DNA of 64,000 bases from Lactifluus volemus (taxonomy: Eukaryota; Basidiomycota; Agaricomycetes; Russulales; Russulaceae): NCBI GenBank assembly GCA_022376515.1, contig WTXI01000125.1:42520-106519 (forward strand). Reading direction: 5' to 3'. The notes below the pieces were generated by a model that saw only the letters and a program-made list of their open reading frames with translations, was not told where the DNA came from and did not search any database. This document shows positions 57,354 to 64,000 of the stretch, piece after piece (the stretch's first letter is position 1; each line of letters starts with the position of its first letter). The position numbers and the translations under genes were made by a program.

Positions 57354-59085
57354 TCACATATATTGAATTGACTTGCGACTGCGACTCGGAGGCGGCCCAA
57401 TCGGCGCATTGTAAATACGAATCACCCGTGGTACAGCCAAAGGCGGTCCATGCGGGACATTCGTCACGAACAGATCTATCGGCTCATTCGGGTCTACCTC
57501 ACGGAACGTATCCTCGCTCAGACCCATCGAAAGTCGTGTGCGTTTGAACGGCCGTGGTTCGCTTGGACCATCTTGGACCTGTTTCGCCGGCCCGCGCCAC
57601 CAAACGTAGCACGGGCCTTTACGGAACGAGATGAACATGCGCATCGAGGGTACAGCGTCGAACATGGCGAGCGCATAACGCTCTGTCTTGTCAAACGAGT
57701 ACATCTCTTCTTCCGTGCACGAGTCGATCGAGAATCCAGACGAGGATGAGGTGTACCCGTCTTCGTCTCGCGCTACGGGGTAATTGAGAGGCGCCCACAC
57801 GAACACTTGCAGTTTCGTAAAGTGTTCCTTGATGACCCGTAATATCCGCTTGTTCTCCCCTGCAGACTGCAACAAAATAGTCATCCGTGCTCACGTAAGC
57901 GAGCCGATCAAACACTTATGCGCTGATGATACGTACATAGTCGATATTTTCGTAGATGGCGAGGCAAGTCAAGTTTGGTGCTTTATCAGCGAACGCCCGG
58001 AGAATACGTGATGTCGACAGATACTCGGTCAAAGTTTGCCGCGTGAGCGTCAAGCACTTGAGATTCCGACTGACATCGCGTAGAGATTGCGCCGCTCTGA
58101 GCTCCTCCTGAGCGTCACTAAATCGCATATCGTACCGGAGCACCACTGGCTGTGGTTTCTCCCGCTCCTCATAACACGCGAGGATGTATGGAGAGATGCG
58201 CAAGTAAGAGCAGCCCATCAGTGTCGCGTCCGAGGTGCCAAGGTGCACTGGGTCGTCACCCGGATAGCCACCATGTTCGAACGAGGCAAGTTGAGGCTGC
58301 GTAGCGAGCCATTGAGAGAGCGGCTCTGCCCACGTGAAGACGCATGCGAGACGTTCCAGCTTGAACGGACAATCTTGGAGTATCCGAACATCGTCGTAGT
58401 CCACTGGCCATGGGCGCTCGCCCGGTTGACGGAGGTGTATGGATTGAGAGATTGAAAGATCGGTGAGGTTGACGAGTAACTTCATCATTTGCGCAACGGT
58501 ATCCGTGTCCCCCGGTTCGGGTTCTCTGTGCACGGCTCCGGTAAATGCCAGACGTTGGACACGACGAGCCAAATCCGGTCGGGCGATCATGGTGCGACAA
58601 AAGTGGAGAAGTCTCTTTTCGGGAACGGCAATATACCTGTAGAAATGTGCTTCCACATCGTCTCTGAACGAATGTGAGACGAGACAGAGACGGTAGTTGA
58701 AATCGGAAGGTCGGATGAATTGTAGTATTGGCCGAAAGAGTTCTGGGGGAAGGAAAGACTTGAAAGAGAATGAGGCGGCGAGTGCTCGGGATGTGGCACA
58801 ATCAAACACTGAACGAAAAATAAGAAAGAGAGTGGTTGGATGTTCGGATTTGCGGCTTACCTAGATTGTCCCGAAGTCGATTCATGCCAAGCTCGGAGAG
58901 GGAGCGAAGAAAAGAAGAAGGGGTGGCGGTGCGGCGTATTGGGGAGTTGAATACAATAAGGTCCTCTTGATGCTCTTTTCACCGCCGCGCCGTACATCAT
59001 CAATATCGTTACCAGGAACGTGGAACCCAGCTTCTTTACTAGGGACAATCACACAAGCCACTCCCCCTTGTGGGAAATCAAACAT
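57354..59085 (-). CDS. F-box-like protein F4
   Basis: Best copy of the F-box-like family. Exon 2 (57937-58808) and exon 3 (57354-57866) are fully open and join in phase at ENIDY/SAGENKR. Exon 2 starts with an F-box-like stretch (FLPPELFRPILQFIRPSDF, then LCLVSHSFRD), followed by a leucine-rich body (LVNLTDLSISQSIH, LKCLTLTRQTLTEYLSTSR, NLTCLAIYENI). F-box proteins are known to couple substrates to SCF ubiquitin ligases; the substrate here is unknown. A first exon from 59085 (MFDFPQGGVA) to 58861 is proposed because its donor phase fits. It has a 34-bp stretch near 58966-58999 unlike copy F3 that breaks the frame unless removed, so the true start may lie in exon 2. Confidence 0.72.
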
Positions 59086-59152
59086 GATCAAGGGTCTAAG
59101 TTCCTATTTTGGCATAACAAGCTACAATGTCGCCCAATCTCGCGGCATCTAT

Positions 59153-61062
59153 CTACCGACTACCGGCATCCACTTTTATCACCACAAATCGCCGTATTAG
59201 CATGTTGAATAAACTTCCAAAGATGAGAGCAATCAGTGTGCTGCTCATGATGATCACATTGTAAGGCATGCTAAAGTCCGGCGTCGCGAGGTCCACCAGC
59301 AACGCCGACGTATAAATACGACCATGTGGCTCATCAACTCGCACGAACACAGCCGGTGGGAGATCCCACCCACGCTGTGCGTCTGGCGGGTGCTCTTTAT
59401 ACCGCAAGAACGCTTTGCGCACCCGAAGAGAGAGGTGAAGGCTCTCGTGAGGTGGCAACTCGATAGTGGCCTGTAACATGGCCGGTGTAGCATGTGGTTG
59501 TGACGGCGTATAAGTCATGTTCGTATATAAATGATCTGCAATAAATATCAGCAGACGCCCACGAAGAGCGCACCTCTGCTTCACTTACCGCACTTTCTCC
59601 CATCACCACACGACACACTTAACGTGTGAAGGAAGAACTCGACGTGCCATGGCATAGTCTCTAAATAATGAGTGCGGATAACCGTTGGTTGGTTGTTCCG
59701 AATCACGATGGAGAGTTCTCCATGCGTCTGGCTGGACCCTTTAAGCGTTCGTCGAACCGATAGCTCTGAGAGCGGTGACATATCCAGAGCTGAATTGCAA
59801 GTCAGTAATTGCAATTTGGAAAAGGAGAATACACGTACGATAAGAGAACGTTTGTTCCTCTGGCCACCGCATGGCGATGTCAAGCTCAGAGGTGCCTTAG
59901 TGGCGCTTATGAGCTAACTTCTTGACCAATCAAAGACAGACTCTCACCATTCGTAATATCATAAACCGCTGTCATAGCGTCGGCGATCATTTCTGGTTCA
60001 GGGGTCAACGTATAATTCCGACCCTCTAACGCAGATGGCAGCAGGACTCGAACTACGCTCGACGTGGCGATATTACACGCGCGCGGAATAGACCGATCGA
60101 ATAACGAGCGTAGGCTCCAGTCTGTGGGGTCCTTGCCAGGTCATGCCTGAAAACGATAGCACTTGGTACGAACACACTCACCGCGTCGGTGCTCTACCGA
60201 CGTACGCACCGGGTCGAGCACTGCCTGCACCGTCAAGGTGAGCTCGATACCAACGCCCGCACGCCAGCGCACGTGAACGCCTAGGCCGTGCCAATCGGCA
60301 TCGAAAATCTTGTGGGGTTTCAGGAGGGCAGCGACGCCCGCGCGCGAAGGACAAGGAAGGAGCTTCAGGAACGGGGTCAAGTTCTCGGTGCAGACTCGCT
60401 CAGCGGGGAGCGTGGCGTGGCGTAGGGTGTGGAGATGTGGAGTCGGTAGCCGTGGGAGGTCGCCCGTCGGTGGGAAGGCGCGCGTTGGGGAGGTAGTGTG
60501 AAGGGTATCCATCCTGCCGAGTGACGCGCAGAATAGGCCGGACAGCGAGTTTTGCAGGGATTTCCATCGCTCATCGATGCTGCCGGGGTCCCACATCATT
60601 GAGGCTAGACGACGATGGGAAATGAGAGAACGTTACCTTGCTTGCGCACCGTCGCCCATCCACGCCCAGAGCTCCGCTCCTGACCCAACTCCAGGTTCGC
60701 CTGGGTGTCCCCAACGATCATAATCCCATTTTCCAGAATTGATGGTTAGATGAAACTCTGGGATGGCGTGCTCGCGCAGAATCTGGCCGAGTGCCAGCGG
60801 AAAGATACTATAGTGCTGAGCTACCGGAGAAAGAGTCAGATGGGACAACAGCCGAGCCTTGCGGTGAATACTAACATGTATCATCTGTGCCCAAACTACT
60901 CGGTGCTCTTGGTACGGCCCCACGAAGGAGCGTGGAAAACGAGAAGTGGGCTGCGAGCTTTCCGTCAATAAGAGGGCGTAGTGTGAGTTCTTCTCGATAT
61001 TCTTCTGTCGCTTTTGCTATTAAGCCTTTGGCAAGGAATAAACAGAGAAGAGACCACTTCAT
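59153..61062 (-). CDS. GPI16: GPI transamidase component PIG-T/GPI16
   Basis: Subunit of the endoplasmic-reticulum complex that attaches GPI anchors to proteins. Start at 61062 with a signal peptide (MKWSLLCLFLAKGLIAKA) followed by EEYREELTLRPLIDGKLAAH and STLLRGAVPRAPSS. Later exons give FPLALGQILREHAIPEFHLT, NSGKWDYDRWG (near 60735), SIDERWKSLQNSLSGLFCAS (near 60570), TENLTPFLKLLPCPSRAG, DADWHGLGVHV, SELDVAMRWPEE (near 59880), RRTLKGSSQ (near 59745), ETMPWHVEFFLHTL and GWDLPPAVFVRVDEPHGR. The C-terminal membrane anchor is in MPYNVIIMSSTLIALIFGS. About seven short introns. It is the only complete copy of three in the window and probably the functional one. Confidence 0.92.
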
Positions 61063-64000
61063 TTCACGTTAAAAGAGAAAGACCGCTAAACTGGCATCCC
61101 CTTGCTTGGCATCCCCTTGCTTGAGTCTGTCTGCCGACCTAAATGTGGTTGGGGTTAGGGTCAGCGCTTAGTGACCTCTTTCCCTCGTTCTCACACTTTC
61201 TCCTTTCCTCGAATCTGTCCCCACGCCAACTTTTCTGCGAATTCTCCTTCTAGCATTCTTATCACCTACCACGATAGGTTACGCGTTTTAGCCCACGATC
61301 GTGATTTATCGCTTTCTGGCTAGTCTAGGTTTTATGGTGCCAATCGGTTCGGAAGATATGTCCGAGCCTTGTCATCATCCTTGGCGCACGGATCTCTCAC
61401 TAATCGTAGTTGGCGTCTCCGATTCTTGGCATTGCGAACGTTGTTGATTTATCGAATCATGTCTCCGCCGAGAATTCGTCTGGGGAAAATATCGATATCA
61501 CGTGTGTCCCTCCGAATCGGGGCAGAGCCGTAGTTGCTATGGGTCGCGTTGTCGGTCAAGTCGGTCAAGTTTCTACGCGAGACCAAGTTTTGGAGGGCAG
61601 CAAACACAATTAACTCCCGGGTCCAGTCCGGCAAGAAAATACTCACTCATGACCAGAGAGAGGCACATGCATGGCAACGGCGGAGTGAACGACTATATGA
61701 CGTACTTTTTCGCGATGCAGGCCTTGTTGTTTCCGTCGTCGCCGGCATCCAGCCAGGACCCCGCGGTACCACAAATCACCACCCGCCCCGAGGCGGTGAC
61801 GCACGGGATCGCGATCATGACCCTTGTATGGTTCGGCTCAAGATATGACCTGCGGAGCCGACAAACTTTCTTGTCGGATCTGCCGAGACCACACAACGGG
61901 CGGCAGTGGAAGAACGTGCGCGCGGTGGTATGGTTTCATCTCACCGCCTTGCACTCCAAAATGTGATTGCCCCCCCAATAACGCAGATGGAGGGGAGGGG
62001 ACAGCTCGTCGTCTGTAAATCTCGGGCCGCGTTTCGGAGAATTAGCATTCCATGCTTAGCTGCATTCAGCTCACAACTTCACATGGGACCCAAAGAAAAC
62101 AGACGGATCTTATCGATCGTGATTGATACTGCTCCCTATACCATCCTTTCTTTGACATAACCTGGTCCATATTGTTGGAGAGCTCCTACTCGAACAAAAA
62201 GGGCCAAGTGGCGTCGGAAGGATTCCGATGCGCGTCCTTGGGCTTCGTCAAAAGGTCAGGTACCTGACTTTTCAGTTGTTTGCAAATGCCAGGGTTCGCC
62301 GGTGCCGTCAGGTCACGCTACGCCCCCACAAAAAATTCGCTGGCATGAGGGTTGCCCCTGGATGCGCCTGAATCCCGTTATGAGGTTAGTCTCACACAAC
62401 GTAGTCCGCTGATGCAAACCCGTGAGCGACCACTATGATTGACCTATCATCACCTTTTCAATCGTAGCAGCAAAAAACCCTCCGTAGCCGAGTCTTGTTC
62501 CGACCCACCTTCACCTTCGGGTGAGAATGTGCTGAACAAAACTCCGACTGTGAGTAATGCTGTAGGACCATATCGCCCGTCCTCGGCTTGACCTTCCATG
62601 ACAGTCTGGACTGGACTAGAGTGCTATTTGAATGTGATCTATACCATCGGGAACGGGCTAGCTGAGTTCTAGTGGTGCCAAAGGCACATCAAAGTATTTA
62701 CATGCAGCCTCGAAGTCTACTTATTGATCGGCAAACAAGAATCGCTAGAACCGTTGCGTCGCCTTGTTTGTTTATGGTGTGAGAATGGTGGGCGAGTTAG
62801 AAGGTCCGACGCCGGAAATAGCCGTGTTGTAGGTGGTCATGTGTTGAAGGTCATGGGATCGAGATGAATGCGGCCATTAATTAAGACGCGTCAACTTCGT
62901 AGCTTCGCAACGCCATTTCCGAAGACAAACAACAAATAATTCGCAATGGCGGTTTACGAAGCAACGACGAAACCCCGCGCCTGTCAAAAAGGCCCAGGGG
63001 GACAGCTCACAGATTGGGAAGTGGGCAAACGTGCGTAATACTTTAAATTGGGTTGGGAAATGCAGAACCAAATGATAACAATGAACAACGCAATTACGAG
63101 CCGAGAGAGACAAAAAAAAAAAAACTTTGGGTTTCTCCATATACGAGGGAGTGGAGGAGTGGGATCACATTTTGTTTCAGTGCCATTGCTACTAGGGGAC
63201 ACGTGCTGACATGAGGTGGAGTGGGAATCATTGGCACCGTCCTTCCGAACCGGTTTGCGGCGTAGCCATATTGTCGGCTCAAGGGGAGAACCTTGGGGTG
63301 CCAGAGGAAAAGTCCATGGAGAAGGGCGGGGGGGAAAAAAAGGCACACACAGAGACGAAAAATAAATGTGTCATGATGATCAACTTTTTGTGGATTTCGT
63401 GGGCGTTGATTGGATTTAGGACAAGTTTCAAAAATAAAAACACGCGCAGCGCGCTTCTAACATTTTTTTTTTCGATACAGCTATTAAGAGACACGACATG
63501 ACAAAGTCGGGAGTTGGTGTGTAAGGGGGAATATGGTAGTCAAGGAGGAAGTGCTGCAATGCGAAACATGAGACGTCGCCGGGGTTCATTATATATAGCT
63601 GCAATGCAGGCCAAAAAAAAAAGGAATAATAGTACAGTAACACGAGCGAGTGACTAGATACACATGGAAGGGGGAGTTGCGTGCGAGCATTGGGGGTATA
63701 TAAATGTGACGACGTGACAGGGATAAACCAGGTGGACAGCAAGGTGGCAGCAGGGGTAAGCGCCGTGTGATGGAGTGAAAAGCTGTGAGAAGTCATCGAG
63801 ATTATGAGTTGGGTCCGATGAAGATGGAGTGGGGGAGGGGGGGGTATGCTCGTGCGCGGGGGGTGAGGTCATGAGAATTCGAAGGACGGGACGTTAACCG
63901 GGGGCAAACCCGGGCAAGGAGGCATCAGCGTGGAGGTGAGCGAGCGGCGGCAGCACGACATGCAAAGCAGTCATTGTCGACCGTGTCGACGACTTTTTTT
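61063..64000. other. Right flank without a supported gene
   Basis: About 2.9 kb. The part next to 61062 should hold the PIG-T promoter; a short direct repeat TTGGCATCCCCTTGC lies near 61092-61122 and one TTAGGG near 61154. Short ORFs at 61410-61966 (+) and 62877-63872 (-) have no domain I recognise and no convincing splice pattern. Poly(A) and poly(T) runs occur near 63111 and 63463. Confidence 0.4.

Larger units (their letters stand above)
50691..61062 (-). repeat. Segmental duplication unit D with intact end genes
   Basis: Rightmost block: NLR D, F-box F4 and complete PIG-T. Because PIG-T is complete only here and is normally a single-copy gene, this block is the likely ancestral arrangement. 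Confidence 0.7.

Noticed and set aside
61410..61966. Possible + strand gene right of PIG-T
   Set aside because: Several short overlapping frames, no known domain and no consistent GT-AG exon chain.
62877..63872. Pro/Ser-rich - strand ORFs at the right end
   Set aside because: Composition-driven reading frames broken by T runs; no motif or splice pattern to support a gene.

Overview
The window is eukaryotic. Genes are split by many introns of about 50 nt with GT-AG ends, and the content is fungal: a chitin synthase, a GPI-transamidase subunit, NACHT-WD40 NLR genes and a chromodomain Ty3 retrotransposon. This points to a basidiomycete, probably an agaricomycete. The genus cannot be settled from the sequence.

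Left flank (1-6687): the 3' part of a prolyl-oligopeptidase (S9) family gene on the + strand, then a complete chitin synthase gene on the - strand converging on it, then about 1.3 kb with no gene that I can support.

Centre and right (about 6688-61062): a tandem segmental array, all cellular genes on the - strand. Read in transcription direction, the full unit is PIG-T (GPI16), F-box-like gene, NLR, then relic sequence, with a period of about 13.05 kb between the third and fourth copies. There are four NLR copies: A 6886-12310, B 15520-20955, C 37884-43317 and D 50936-56354. Each encodes a C2-like N-terminus, a NACHT NTPase and 14 WD40 repeats. D looks intact. B is nearly so. A carries a frameshift between WD repeats 1 and 2. 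C carries four single-base deletions. The F-box-like gene is best preserved next to D (57354-59085); other copies are frameshifted, truncated or interrupted. Only the rightmost PIG-T copy (59153-61062) keeps its signal peptide and first exon. The two internal copies are cut at the same point and joined to the same F-box fragment, so a single recombination junction was later copied. Short TTAGGG tracts lie where the F-box homology of three fragments ends.

Mobile elements: a 7.66-kb, very young Ty3/chromovirus (23007-30665) with 479-bp LTRs differing at two positions, ATTCG target duplications, an 11-nt self-priming-type match, a textbook -1 frameshift signal between gag and pol, and an extra third ORF with two zinc knuckles. 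A 440-bp 5'-truncated LINE with a 27-A tail and 15-bp target duplication lies in the third F-box copy. A 1.1-kb retroposon with poly(T) at its left edge and 15-bp duplications lies in a larger insertion right of NLR B. A possible solo LTR lies at 14788-15248.

Right flank (61063-64000): no gene could be supported. How the parts may work together (inference): PIG-T is a housekeeping gene of GPI anchoring that was caught at the edge of an expanding NLR/F-box cluster. The NLRs are probable self/non-self or danger receptors whose WD40 repeats diversify by recombination, and the mobile elements add to the breakage in this fast-changing block.
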